Assembly: GCF_964340395.1 (NCBI RefSeq)
Contig: NC_135562.1
Coordinates: forward strand, 18,895,626-18,959,625
DNA: 64,000 bases
Origin: Glandiceps talaboti
Taxonomy: Eukaryota > Hemichordata > Enteropneusta > Spengelidae
Direction of reading: 5' to 3'
Under the pieces are notes generated by a model. That model worked only from the letters and a program-made list of their open reading frames with translations, did not search any database and had not been told where the DNA came from. A program made the translations under genes and the position numbers. Shown in pieces: positions 13,637 through 28,692 of the stretch. Each line of letters opens with the position of its first letter. Position 1 is the first letter of the stretch.

Positions 13637-13701
13637 TTATGCCTCGGTCAGGGTTTGAACTGTGACTTTACGTAGTCGAGAGACTTACCTCTTAACCATG
13701 G
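13637..13701 (-). mobile_element. Degenerate tRNA-like segment, possible SINE head
   Basis: On the minus strand the sequence has a box-A-like GGTTAAGAGGTAAG and, about 30 bases on, a box-B-like AGTTCAAACCCTG, in tRNA order. The T-stem does not pair properly, so this is not a functional tRNA. tRNA-derived SINEs have this arrangement, and the 38-bp inverted-repeat arm follows directly as the possible SINE body. Other copies would be needed to confirm it. Confidence 0.35.
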
Positions 13702-14099
13702 TAACTGTTGCGGAAAGGTCTTATTCAAAGCGTATTTTATCAAGTTTCCTGAGGGAAACAAATGTGTAATCCAACTCTTACATTTTTTTTAATTTGCCTG
13801 TCACGAGATATCAACTTAGTTTACCTCGAAAGCTTAACCAAAACCAAGCATTAACCAAGCCGAGTTTCTCATATCAATAATATATGGCACCCAGAAATAA
13901 TTACAAAGGGGTGTGTAGTGATAAATGGTCTTTACCATTGCCAGGCCATCAGCCCATGTACAAAAAATAATTTATGATAATATATTAACACACCCCATGA
14001 CATATAACAAAACAACAACAGTAATAAAACATTTTCATTTGCATGAAGTTAAGATGTTATCATCACATACCTCTTTTATGAACATACATTATACTTATT

Positions 14100-17000
14100 A
14101 AAAATATGTTTGAATTATATGCACGTACCTATTCACTAGCTTTTTAAAATTTGTTATAATTTGGTTGACTGTATGTAGATTTCTCGAAAATAACGTGTAT
14201 ATAACTCCGTTGCCATGGTAATACAGATAACCCCTAGCCCGTCTAGGTATTGAGTGTTTTTTTAACAAAAGAAGCAAAGAAGCATAGCTGTAATTTATCA
14301 ATCGATTACGCTGTTTGTTCAACTATCATGGTAGTGACCAAGTGTACGAGCTATAGGACATTTTGAAACCACAGTAGTTGGTGTTCTGTCGCTGAGGTAT
14401 AAAGCTATTATATCTATATCTCGACTAATATAGACCGTGCATAATACACTTCCGGGAGATTTGCATTCTACTAGATCGACACAGGAAGCATAGTCATTAC
14501 CTTGGTGACGGTAACTTTTGAAAAGAGTTTAATTAACTAGAATTGTACACACGGTATGTGATTTGTTCACCCAATCAATAGAACATGACGATCAGAGAGA
14601 GAGATGTCTAGGGTATATTGATTCAACTTTACGTGATCATATCTCCGTATGACAGTTTTACCCATGTATTCGATACATCATAAATCAAAATTCATGTGAT
14701 TTTAATCGTCGAGTGAGAACGGCGAGAGCAGTACCTACTGTAGTTATGTCATATTTTAAAATAGCTTTTTAATTGTTCCAATTTAAAGAAAAATAGGTTC
14801 CTGAATATCATTATTTTAAATTGGTGTAGACTGATGATTGGGATGTAAATTTATGTCATGGGTGATAATCAGGTGAAAAAAATAATACTCGCATGATGTG
14901 TTTTGTTTTTCATCAAAGTGATACCGCTGTTTGTTAGTGCTGTATGAGAGTGTGTAGACCTGTATCAGTTCACTGCTGTGTCAATACAACACAGGCTATA
15001 TTTAGAGCAACGATACTATGATGCTAAAATGATACAAGGAACAATCCATAGAACAGGAGTAATATGATAGAATGAGTGGATATATAATTGGAAATGGAGT
15101 TGACAAGTACGAATGGATATATATCTCCCCGAGACCTTCCGATTCCTGATGTTATGTGTCAACATGGTGATGTATAAATTTGCAGTGAATATAGCCAGAT
15201 GCCACACACCTCTATTGGGGTGACCTTATTTTTTAAATGTTTCTCATTACTTTTTCATGGCAGCCGTGGGTCTCGGCCGGTCGGTCGGTCAGTCAGTCGA
15301 TTAAAAAAAAATGTATCAAAAAAAATAAAAAAATTCATTATTGTTCGTATTTTTCAGCTTCCCCGTTTCCTTCCTTTTTCCTCCTGTTTTTATTGGATTC
15401 CAGGTAATATGCCTTTTTCCAGCTTCTTCCACAATTGACATGTGCTCAGTCCCGTACTTGAAAAACTCTGTCACGACATAAATGCTCGGCTCGTGAACAA
15501 GTCGTCGCCACCGCAACGATTATATAGATGACGTCGTCATACAGTCCAGGCACTTGCTTATTCTTGCCAGGGAGGGCGCTGTTCCGCAAAATAATAAAGG
15601 TGGACGAAAATACAAATATTTTTTTTATTATTTTGATGTTTCAGATGACAATTTGCGTCAGTCGGGTAATGATTAGCTAACACATGACATAAAACGTGTT
15701 CCTGGTAATAGTTCACTTCATTAATACTCTTCTTTCTTTGCTTAGTTTAGCAAATGAAAAATACGAGTGAAAAACGGGTCTTTGTCAATACCAGTCGATG
15801 ATATACTAGTAGAAACAAACCCTTTGGTCACGAATATTTACTGGCTTAATGAACGAAATACTTAGAAATCATATAAATGTAAATCCTCAAGTTTTATTTC
15901 TGACAATTCGGGCGAAATATTGTTGATTTGAAACACTTTGACTCATATTTCGAGCACTGCAGAACCAATGACGTAAGCATGGTTTATCGAAATGTTGGTT
16001 TGTGTATAATATGTATTGTTAGCTCATCAGAACTGAGGTACAGTAATGATTTCGGCAAGGTTAAAAGTCTATGTATGTATGTGGGGGGGGGGGTTATGTA
16101 TGTGTGTTTGCTTGTGTTAGTTATCCGTGGTTTGTGTGTGCATGCTGATGTATGTGTGCGTGCGGGTGTAAAAGACTTAAAGTCAAAAACGACCAGATCG
16201 ATTGCCTTGGTATTTGATGGGGACATTACTCAGTGTGTGTATATGGAAAATAGCTCATAATGTAAAAAAAAAAATTTTGATCAAAAAAAATTAAACTGCT
16301 GGGCAGATTGGCCTGAAATTTGGTGGGAAGGGGGAGGGTGTAGATTAGGAACTGTTCAAGACATGGTGTTTCCACTAGTGATATGCAATTAGGTCTACAA
16401 ACGTGACTTGTTGGTCAAAAATCTTTAAAAACTATTGGGCAGATTGGGCTGAAGTTTGGTGGGGATGTGAAGATGTGACATCTTGTGTATGTAAATATGC
16501 CTAGTGCAACAAGATGATGGTGTGTAAAGGTAACAACAGGGGCAGATAGGCAACCGGATAAACATGAACAAAAACTGTACAGTTTTGCTACGACGACATT
16601 GGCACTAGTTTTTAAGTATACCTTAAAACGTACTTGTGTCTTTCTTGTATACTCTAACACTGTATCAAAGCAGTATTAGAGAAATTGCTAGCATCAACAT
16701 TACAAACTATTTGCTGAATAGACTACCGACAAAACGTGCACCTATTGAACACCAACCTTCCAGCTTTATACAACACAACACAATTCATACCTGATGCCAC
16801 ATTTAGATGCACAACACCATGTCACAGGTTAAGCAATATGAAAGAAATATTTCAACACAGCCAACACTCCATTCGTACCAATCTGGAATTATATTTTCCA
16901 AACGTTCTGCGATGTCTCAGTGTGTAATGCACTGTCAAAGAGCAGACAAAAACATTGCACGTACGGTCAGCAAATGTGCAGTTTACGAATTAAATATGCC

Positions 17001-17420
17001 AGACACCGCCCTAGCCTAATACGGACGAATACCTCCTTCTAGGAGTATATGCTAACCTAATAGCCGCTTACTTCATTTTGAGCGCCTTCAGAATTTGAAT
17101 TCATTTTCTAGTTATTTTAACTAAACAGAGTTCATTCACTGAAAGGGTATAACATCAATGTGCGTTATCTCTTCAAGAACTTTCTAAAAGCTCTATAAAA
17201 AAGTAAAGATATACGCTTTAACAGTACGTGGGCGTAATTATAAAAATCTGCTATAAATTGTATGATTGATAAACAACCAATGTTTACAGTCGAACGCTTC
17301 TGTACATTGTACAATGTGTTCGTGTCAGAAACTCAAAAAAGAGAGATACTGACTGCAGTACATTTTTAATGGATACATCCCCGCACACAACACTTCACCG
17401 TGTCCTCGACATTTTGCTTT
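14100..17420 (+). repeat. Segmental duplication, unit B
   Basis: Diverged direct partner of 10860-13000, matching the same anchors in the same order. Unit B is about 1 kb longer; the extra sequence falls mainly between 15.2 and 16.7 kb and includes a (T/A)-rich tract, an 11-base G run (16082-16092) and the 16.3 kb tandem repeat. No conserved ORF. Confidence 0.6.
16272..16480 (+). repeat. Two-unit tandem repeat, period about 137 bp
   Basis: 'aaactgctgggcagattgg' followed by 'cctgaaatttggtggg' (16292-16327) recurs as 'aaactattgggcagattgg' plus 'gctgaagtttggtggg' (16429-16464). Sequences of the type 'gattggcctgaaatttggtg' are widespread non-coding repeats in invertebrate genomes. The 39.2 kb insertion has a loosely similar line. 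Confidence 0.7.
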
Positions 17421-19380
17421 ACAATTACAAAGCCTATTATATTTCTGTTAGGAGTTTAGAAAGTGGTTTCAATTGGGCCTTTAATAAAACAGGTCAACCC
17501 GCTACTTTATCTTGGCTAACCCATTTGTGCTGTCTATCATACATCCTGACGCCATATTTGTGATTGAACTTTACGTCTGTCGTTCTTGAAAGACAATTAT
17601 AGCACTTCTACTGTACGGAAGATCGAAAGAACACCATTTAGTACCTAATCAAATGAGTCATTATTTCTTACTAGCAAAAAAAACACACACCCAAAAACAG
17701 ACAAGTCTTTTACTCGCTAGATTACAGTGGCGCCACACATTATTATGATAACACAATTGGAGATGTACACGCCAGCGGAAACAATATTATCCTTAAACAC
17801 TTTATAAAACCAAATTAAAAGAATCTCCAAATGGCCACACTTATGAAAACAAAGGTAAACATGTCTCATATCAGTAATGTTTGACTAGTAACCTGTAGTG
17901 ACCCCGCTTTGCATATCGCGCACAAGTTGATACCATTTTCCCAAGAACAGTATTCGTGTAATACTTCCGGTGTAGCACGCCACTTTTCGGTGATTTACTT
18001 TGACTGTGGAAAAAATGTGAGCCCGACAATATAACTTTTATTAAACACTTATTGGCTAGCCTTAACTTATTCCTAGTAGACGTCATATTACTCCTGTTCG
18101 TGTTTTTATGTAGCCACTATTTCCCCCATCTTTCAGCCTTGGCAAAAAGTTGCTGCCCATAACAGCCCTCGGCGTGGACATCTACTAGTACCTTCATAAC
18201 TAGGCAAGCATTGTATATTGTCCCACACGTGTCAAGTTAGACGAACTATAATTAATAGATACATGTCAAGTTGACATGAATAAAGAGATCATTTATCGTC
18301 ACACAGTATTGAGCTGTAAATTCTGTTTTCACACATTGCCATAAAGTGTGAGATATATCGTGTAGCTCTGAGCCATTTGTTACAACAAGGGTGTGACAAA
18401 CATAGCATGATATATAGAACAGCTTACTATATCAAACAATATCAGCAATTGCGAATTTATACAACAGCGCGCGCTCGCCGTCCAAACTTCATAATAAGAC
18501 CCATTTTGTATTGACGATAGCAAACACATTTTATCAACGCTGACTGGGTAACGACAACATAGTTATCAAGGGAAAGAAATGCTTACAATGTCGCTTCTTT
18601 GTATATAGGGATTCCAGTTTTTCAGTAATTGTGTTTTCCTGTCAAAGATTATATTTTCTCCTTTAAATTGTATGTTTAATTTAACTCTATTCCAGATACC
18701 ATAGATATATCTCTGAAAATTTGGGCCAGTAATCAAAATGTCTTTCTAGTTCTGAAGCCTCTATTTTTTATTTCTCTCTAACGATTGCACTAGTATTCCC
18801 TTATCTCTTCTTTTGATGCCCTTTATTCAAATTTTTAATTATAGCAATAGATTGAATTTTCTTTTTCACGTTAGGGAAATCCGGTGTATTAGTAAAATTA
18901 AGCTTTCAAGTTTTTTGTGTGTGGACATAATCTCGAAGCTTTAATTTGATAGTATAGTAAATAATCGGAAACATTAAATGAATCAATTCATGAGAAGATA
19001 TCTTCCTGTCCAACAAGCATTGATATTCTTGGAAAATACCATGCCTTGTGAGTATTAAATGAAATTGGGCTCTTTCTATCGTCCATACAAAGTTAGATAT
19101 ATATACGCACTAATCATCGCGTATGGAAAAATTGTTCTTTTCTCTCGATGCTCTTCAAAACAGAAATATAACAAGAAGAAACATCTGAGCCTTCTGTAAT
19201 CTCGTCACTATTAGAATCTGTCTTATCTTTGTATATGAGAACACCGACCTGACATATATTGATTATCTTTTCATAGAAATGAAGGCAGCTGGAAATTCTA
19301 ATGCATAATTGAGTATATGCATATTTGATTGATATATGAAATGCCAACCCTGTTTATTCCGTAGTCTTTCTAAACTTTAA
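17421..19380. other. Non-coding stretch, nothing recognised
   Basis: No gene or long repeat seen. A 17-base palindrome, CATGTCAAGTTGACATG (about 18263-18279), is the only local structure I noted. Confidence 0.45.
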
Positions 19381-19705
19381 ATTAAGTATTCGAGAAAAAA
19401 TAATATCTCGAAAATTGTAAAGTCTCGCAAAAAAGAGTGGATGCGGAAACTGACATCAACTCAAAAAGATATTACAAAACTTTTCTTCCGATCTGGGATT
19501 GCTGTGCATCTGATGAGAAGAAACCACTTAAACACAGAGACCATATGGAAAGTAAAGGAAAATATAACTGTCTGAACTAGGCACTCAATGCACACATGAA
19601 CAAAAAATAAAAATAAAAATCTACCTACACACCCATTCTAAAAAAGAAGCGTAATCGGAACCACAGAATATTTGTTTTCAGCTTAACCAATTACTGGATT
19701 CATTT
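19381..19705 (+). repeat. Dispersed repeat, copy 1 of a pair
   Basis: About 320 bp that recurs in the same orientation at 63635-63965. Shared stretches include 'aagtctcgcaa', 'agtggatgc', 'ttgacatcaact', 'catctgatgag', 'aactgtctgaactag' and an A-rich 'aaaaataaaaat' block near the end. No ORF is preserved. An A-rich segment near one end would suit a retroposed element, but I cannot define ends or target duplications. Confidence 0.7.
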
Positions 19706-20200
19706 CGTTACTCTCTCAATCCTACCCTACTGTACTCGTTCAATTACGTCTAGAAAGACACGGCACTTTAATTAATTAGGGGTCGAATGTATCGAAAGGT
19801 GGTCATGTCGTGACATATTGAAGTCTTGTGCGAGTGTTTGGATTTGAGTTGCCTTCATACCAGTGTTAATTAAATATTGAATATCGGAACATAAGGTAGG
19901 TAACTACTTTGCAGTCAGACAGATCGCCACATATTATTGTCTCGTGGTTCATGAAATCCTACGTTTTGCGTGAAAATTCAACTTCTCAGTCACGGTATTA
20001 GCTGTAAGGTCCGTATTGTGAAATAAAATGCAATTAAGTTTTATCTATTTAACGTGCAGTTGTATATCTAGCTACACAATATACATCTTGATATACAATT
20101 TTGACAATAAAATAAAAACAGTTGAAGCAAATACAGCTTAAAATAACTGTTATTTATACAGGATATCATATTCACCATGAGTGTATTTTAAATCACTGTG

Positions 20201-20425
20201 AATAAAGGGTCGGGAAATGAAGTTAAATTATGCAAACCTATGCATATTTTTTTAATTTTTTTTTTACACTTTTACCTTCCGTAAGGGAAGAGATGTTTTA
20301 TTTTGCATAATTAATGATTTCGGTAATTAGGCTAAGAATTCACACTTCAAATTTCATTTTTAATTTTGCTCGTGTATTTCTTATAATACAGTACACGAGT
20401 TTGATATAGTTGGCTGATGTGGTTT
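20201..20425 (+). mobile_element. Partial copy of the CCTTCCGTAAGG element
   Basis: 'accttccgtaaggg' near 20274 is followed by 'gcataattaatgatttcggtaattaggct', which matches 39320-39360 inside the 39.1 kb insertion ('gcgtaattaatgg...cagtaattaggct'). The roughly 170 bases that separate these blocks in the full insertion are missing, so this is a deleted or truncated relative. Confidence 0.55.
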
Positions 20426-20867
20426 ATAATTATAATGTCATTTCCATAATTAATTATTTTAAATATTTAGACAATATATAATGCATACAAGCTTACAATT
20501 TCAATTACGACAGTTTGCAAAATAGTATGAACACTTCGTTGTGGACACATACGTTTTTTTGAGAGACAACATTAGAAGTAATTGGATATCAGATCCTATG
20601 TTACTACATCCCTCTTGTAATGAATAGCCCAAAGGTGAGCAGTCATCCCCACTGAGTAAAACAATAGCAGCACTCACTCAGTAAGGTTCTAAGAGCAACT
20701 GACGTTTTGATGAAGAGACACTGTTTTTTATGCAACATCTACATTCATCGAAAAACGATTTGTCAGGTTACAATTATCTTGAAAATTTACACATTTTATA
20801 TACTTTGCTGAACCTGATTTATAACTTTGATCTCTGTTTTTGTTAAAATTGTATTTTATTAATGTAT

Positions 20868-21080
20868 GTGACATGACATGACATGACATGACATCACATC
20901 GCATGACATTACATTACATTACATTATATATTAAACTACATTACATCACATTACATTACATTACATCACATCTGTTACTGTAACATTGCATAACATATTT
21001 CGTCACGTCACACTACACCACACAACACCACACTACACCGCACCACACCACACCACACCACATCACATCACATCACAACA
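20868..21080. repeat. Pentanucleotide array (ACATG/ACATT/ACACC)
   Basis: Imperfect 5-mers change from ACATG to ACATT and ACATC, then to ACACC/ACACT, across about 210 bp. The CATTA phase is the reverse complement of the TAATG array at 4.9 kb. Confidence 0.85.
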
Positions 21081-21094
21081 TATCATCGTCCATT

Positions 21095-21107
21095 CCCCCC
21101 CCCCCCT
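21095..21107. repeat. 13-base C run
   Basis: Homopolymer just beyond the pentanucleotide array. Length is likely unreliable in sequencing. Confidence 0.85.
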
Positions 21108-22511
21108 TCAATCGCACACAATTGTCAAGCCTAAAAGAAACAACCTGAAATGATGATGTTTTATGTATCGTGGAACAGTTATTACGCGAATAAAGTGCCT
21201 AAACCGCCAATAGGCCCACCTGTGTGAAATTGAAGATCAGAAAGTAACTTACCAAGAGATAAATAACTAAACCCGACCCAAGAAAAGCTGTAAGATACCC
21301 CTCTCTCGTTCGTTCATAATTAACTTTATGAATTGCCGCCTAACGTGGTTAAATTCGACAGAAACTTATAAATCAAGACGCCGACTTTGTGGTGTTTATT
21401 GATCCATTTATCAATATGTCTGCAGCGTTCAGTACTTATTACATGCATGCTGTCTAGGCATGCGGTATTTAGCATATAAATTAAATTTCGTGACGTGGGC
21501 TGATGACAAGACATCTTTGTTTTCAAGTAGGATTTCCATATCCTTATCAATCTTCCAATTACCAAACTTAGATATAGGGAGACTGTAGACATGTAAATAA
21601 AGTCAGCTGGCGCATTATAGGGATTCTATTTTGACATGTTTTGTTGATGACATTCTATGTTGTTATCAATCGATATCACTTCGTATTTTAGCCGGAGGAT
21701 TGTTTTCGTTTTCTTCTTTTCATGAATAAAGGTCATAACAATCATATATATTGCGTTACGTGATTTTTTTTCTTATTTCCTTCTTGATAAAAGACATTTA
21801 AGTACAATGTATATATGAAACACTTATCGATGAGTCGTAAGTAAATTTGAACTTCACAACACACCTGGACAGACGCCCGGTAACTCTCCTCCAGTTGACG
21901 TCAATATATGACTAATTAGTGCTTTATCGTCGTCTCCTTTTCTTTACGCTGTGGATTTTTTATAAACTATTAAAATATCATGAAAAGTACTGTGTACATA
22001 GATATCAGATTCAGGAAAACGTTGTTGTCTTTCCGAGGGGCGATTTAATCGTTTTCCGCTGTTATACGTCAGTATTCTACAAGGTAAGATGGCAGGACTT
22101 TTAAAATTTCGCGAACAATAAGAAATATGCACATATCCGTCGTCGACTGTTGTATTAAAGCGGTCTTCGAAAGTTCAACGCTTCAAATTATCAGTCCTCA
22201 AATCAACATCCGACATTTTTGCTCCAGACAAAGACGTGTTATATACCGAGTTCCCGTGTGAATTTAACAGTTGTTGCTGTACTGGAAGTTGTCAAACATG
22301 GTACTTATTGGCAATTGTACAGCGTTGTGCTTACAGTGCTGTCAAGAGATGTCAACTGTACACGAAAGGGCCATTAAGGTTAAGGCTCTTTTTACCTGCG
22401 CGTCTTCACTGCCAGAGATCGAGAGTGCGTGCTCACTTGTGGGTTGCACACACCTACAAATATAGATTTACATACTGGCATTTAGAAAATGGTCTATTAT
22501 TAAGTATGTTT
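21108..22511. other. Non-coding stretch, nothing recognised
   Basis: Short ORFs up to 88 codons without recognisable content. A 131-codon plus-strand frame (22236-22631) runs into the repeat element that starts at 22512 and has no family resemblance. Confidence 0.45.
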
Positions 22512-24628
<2,117 letters not shown>

Positions 24629-24681
<53 letters not shown>

Positions 24682-24795
24682 GCACGCACGCTCAGTGACA
24701 GAGTCACATGCACAAACGTACGTGCGTAAGTACGTACATACATACATACATACATACATACATACATACATACATACATACATACATACATACAT

Positions 24796-24862
<67 letters not shown>

Positions 24863-25083
24863 CACACACACACACACACACAGACAGACACACACAGACA
24901 CATACATACATACATACATACATACACACATACATGTACATACATACATACATACATACATACATACATACATACATACATACATGCATACATACATACA
25001 TACATACATACATACATACATACATACATACATACATACATACATACATACATACAAAAATACATACATACATACATACATAC
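24629..25083. repeat. Compound microsatellite (CA)n-(CATA)n-(CAGA)n-(CA)n-(CATA)n
   Basis: Blocks: (CA)n 24629-24680, (CATA)n 24734-24797, (CAGA)n 24797-24860, mixed CACA/CAGA to 24900, (CATA)n to 25083. All ORFs of 125-215 codons here are microsatellite translations. Confidence 0.95.
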
Positions 25084-25375
25084 AAGTCCCATTTTAGACC
25101 ATCAGAACATTCGAAGCGTTCCATCTCCTTCGAATTCCAAAGGGTTCACTTCAACTAACGACATCACCTTCGTAGTATAGTAGAATAGAAATTGCTACTT
25201 GACTCCATTTCGTAAGTATATTGAAATAAAGTACGGACGAACGCTTCGTACTCGCTTAATTCACGGATTCCAAACAGGTATCTTTATTTCATTATACCTT
25301 CGTAATTGGATACTAAACAATCTATGTACATTTAATATTTACTAATGTCATTGTTTTGTTTTTGAAGTATGCTTG

Positions 25376-25377
<2 letters not shown>

Positions 25378-25428
<51 letters not shown>
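25378..25428. repeat. (GT)n microsatellite
   Basis: About 25 perfect GT units. Confidence 0.95.
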
Positions 25429-25959
25429 CGCCCTCAAAGTGATATGTTATTTAATTTCTCCTTTCTTTACCAGAATTGAAACAGTTATACTATGCAGTAC
25501 GTATTCTGTGGCGATGAAGTGTATTTTTGTTGTAGCAAAGCTGAAACATATTTTGCATATGACATATGTGCACTTAGTAAATGATTTCTGAACTTTAATT
25601 TGGTTCCAAAAAATCACAAATAAAGAGCAAAACACTTCAAAACTCGCTTTTCCAGACTATTAGAATTTTGACGACCCAATGACTTCTTAGCCCGCTTATT
25701 ATATTGTCGTAAATTTTGCTCATTCCTTTTGTGTGTGCTGGATATGCAACAGCTTAGTTTAATCTCAATCCACTATTGCATGCATCATCAGAGCCAATTT
25801 AACCACTTGATATAGATATTATGTAATTTGGAATTGTCTCAAATGTATATGGTTACATGGATTATACAGCTTAAAGAATTTTGAGACGAAATGTACGTAA
25901 TAGCTATAGCCCACTGCAGCCATTTATACTGAGGCTGGTATGAGGATACATTGGCCATT

Positions 25960-26311
25960 ACCCCCCCCCAAAAAAAAAAAAAAATTAAAAAATTAAAAAA
26001 TTAAAAAAAATTAAACAAAGAGATAAAAATAAATAAATAAATAAATAAAATAAATAAATACATAAATAAGTAAATGAATAAATAAATAAATAAATTTAAT
26101 AAATAAATAAATAAATAAATACATACATACATACATACATACATACATACATACATACATACATAAATAAGTAAATAAATAAGTAAATAAATAAACAAAC
26201 AAACAAACAAACAAACAAACAAACAAACAAACAAACAAACAAACAAACAAACAAACAAACAAACAAACAAACAAACAAACAAACAAACAAACAAACAAAC
26301 AAACAAACAAA

Positions 26312-26378
<67 letters not shown>

Positions 26379-26382
26379 AAAT
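25960..26382. repeat. Compound A-rich microsatellite (AAAT)n-(CATA)n-(AAAC)n-(AAAT)n
   Basis: A C run and poly-A lead into (AAAT)n, a short (CATA)n block (26119-26164), (AAAC)n from about 26193 to 26309, then (AAAT)n to 26380. It abuts the foldback at 26399. The LFVC/YLFI-repeat ORFs are artefacts. Confidence 0.95.
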
Positions 26383-26398
26383 GCCCAACCAAAAAACC

Positions 26399-26590
26399 AA
26401 TCTGATTAAAATCCGATGTGGTGAAAGCGGCTAGATGTCCTTATTTACCTTTATTTCCATCGTTTCTGTGTCGTTTTTCTTTCCGGGTGGTCGCCGCCTT
26501 CACAGGGAACAAACTTTATCAAACAACGTTGGAAATAGAGGTAAATTGAGACATCTAGCCACTTTCACCACATCATATTTTAATCAAATT
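26399..26590. mobile_element. Foldback element with 61-bp inverted arms (MITE-like)
   Basis: Arm 26399-26459 pairs with 26530-26590. The reverse complement of the right arm matches the left at most positions, including a long shared core containing GATGTGGTGAAAG and GGCTAGATGTC. The loop is about 70 bp. The left end lies 17 bp from the (AAAT)n array. The size and long terminal inverted repeats suit a non-autonomous DNA transposon. A transcript would form a long imperfect hairpin. The short plus-strand ORF across it has no recognisable content. Confidence 0.75.
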
Positions 26591-27444
26591 GCCAAAACAC
26601 ATAACACAACAATGCATATACATTTAATAACTACTATCTCATTTATTGGATTGTTTTTAATTTCAATTCATACATCCACAACAACAAAATGACACGTCAT
26701 CGTAGTAATGCGCTCTATACAGAAGACATTCTGGAAATATTAATTATATAAATTACACTGTCGTCTAAAACAGACAATTTACATACTGTACAATTCTATA
26801 TGTAACTTATTGCTGTAAAATCTACCACATCATGTCATATCTCGGAGTATTTTACTTCAAGATCTATGAATCTAGAAAGCAAACACCTCCACAAACAAAC
26901 GGGTAGTACAGGCTAAACTATCACCACAAGAGGGCGTGCTACTGAACCATGTAACGTGACACAAGAAAAGATGACAACCACTCAGTAACTAATGGATTCT
27001 AGACTGTACACAAAACGTTATAGTGACTCACTCAATATAATACTTCGGAAATGTTCGACCCATTACCGTCAAGGTCACCAGCAGAGTGACAGAGTACAAT
27101 GTTATTGCTAATAATACAATGTATTCACTGTACATATCCATCATATAACTATATAATCAAAAGTTATTTTACGTATTGATGTTTCGCAATGTTCACTATC
27201 TATCATGACTTACAACTTACAACTAACATCAAAGCAATAGACGAATCTATACATTCTATTTAAATGCATATATTGTATACATAATGAGACAAATATGTAT
27301 TACAATTACATGCAAGTGTAAACACACACGCACGCAATTATACATATGAGTGTGTGTGCGTGTGTGTGTACAATATATAACAGTATCAAGCAAGATACAC
27401 AGTGTTTCACGCTGTTGGGATCATCAGACGACTAATGGTACATA
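26591..27444. other. Non-coding stretch, nothing recognised
   Basis: AT-rich, no gene or repeat copy recognised. Confidence 0.45.
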
Positions 27445-27504
27445 TATATGTATGTGTATGTATGTATGTATGTATGTATGTATGTATGTATGTACATGTA
27501 TGTA

Positions 27505-27556
<52 letters not shown>
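27445..27556. repeat. Compound microsatellite (ATGT)n-(TA)n
   Basis: TATG units to about 27510, then alternating TA to 27556. The order ATGT next to TA repeats that of the 10.2 kb array in reverse complement. Confidence 0.95.
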
Positions 27557-27560
<4 letters not shown>

Positions 27561-28194
27561 GAGGAGTCATTTTGACGTTTAAGTAGTCGTTTTGACGTTT
27601 CGTTCCAATGTTCCAAAGTCCCAGTGTCAATTTATTACATTTAATTCACGTGATACCTGTATACGGCTTTCCAATGGAATATATTTGTTTCCTTGTCCCT
27701 TGTTATTTCCATATGCATGGCTTTGGAGATGTGTGTGTGAATTGTTATTCACTTCCTTAAACCGTTAGTAAATAGATATTTCAAATGATAACATGTATGT
27801 GATGTTTTTGTCATCACTATCATCACAATCATAATTATCCCAATCATTACTATGCAAACCGTGGATGTAGAAAACCACAGATTGCTTGAAGAAATTCATA
27901 TAATACGAATGCTAAATTTAGTTTTTTAGATTTCATAACATGCCGTACATCTCGTAAAGTTCATGATACTGTACAGTAGCTGATGTAACTGATAAAATAT
28001 CTTCTAAAAAGTCATTTAAACGGAAAATACGTACACATATAGATATTACATTAATTAAGGTTGGAAAATGTATTTCTCCTTATAAATTCATGTCATTGTA
28101 ACATCAGTGAGAGGCGGATCGTAATGCTCTGAAAAGCAATGCAAAGTTTAGATTTTCAGCACCAATGGCAATAATTTATATATTTCAACTTCGT
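27557..28194. other. Non-coding stretch, nothing recognised
   Basis: The only local structure is the imperfect duplication 'gtcattttgacgttt'/'gtcgttttgacgttt' at 27567-27600. Confidence 0.45.
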
Positions 28195-28196
28195 TG

Positions 28197-28242
<46 letters not shown>
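28195..28242. repeat. (GTT)n trinucleotide repeat
   Basis: About 15 perfect GTT units. Confidence 0.95.
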
Positions 28243-28628
28243 ATGAAGCTGCTCAGTTTATAAACGCCTATCGTCATCAAATTTTTAGACAAACAGGTGT
28301 GAAAAATGTGTATATGTCTTTCGCGACTGTTTATATACGGGGTATTTGGCAGGTGTACACAATACCATGAAGGATGTTGAACTTTTTCCAGTGAATCTTG
28401 TACTCGTCGACGAACAGAATTATGTGGAAATATGACACAACACTACCGGAACCATGGCAATTAAATTTGAAGGCTTGACACAATTACTGCGGTACGTATT
28501 GCCAGACCTTTCATTTAAATGCTCTTCATTGAAAACATTACACTTGTAGAGGCATTCTAAATCATGTGACAATCACACAACATGGAATGTAATATCTATT
28601 TGAGTTTACAATAAGCAGTCATGTCATT

Positions 28629-28630
28629 GC

Positions 28631-28692
<62 letters not shown>

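Larger units (their letters stand above)
13265..13640. repeat. Perfect 38-bp inverted repeat around an AT-rich core
   Basis: The arm 13265-13302 (starting ATAACGACAAGG) is the exact reverse complement of 13603-13640. The 300 bp between holds two (AT)n blocks, a duplicated 22-24 bp motif and a pogo-like CAGTGGGCC end. Perfect identity next to strongly diverged repeats implies a recent event or gene conversion. It could be a small foldback element or an inverted duplication of a SINE fragment. Confidence 0.8.

Noticed and set aside
13637-13701. Functional tRNA gene
   Set aside because: A- and B-box-like motifs are present, but the T-stem and acceptor do not pair; kept only as a possible SINE head.
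20868-21080. CRISPR-like array
   Set aside because: Short 5-mer tandem repeats without spacers, in animal DNA.
26001-26400. Hydrophobic LFVC/YLFI-repeat ORFs resembling a membrane protein
   Set aside because: Produced by (AAAC)n/(AAAT)n read on the minus strand.
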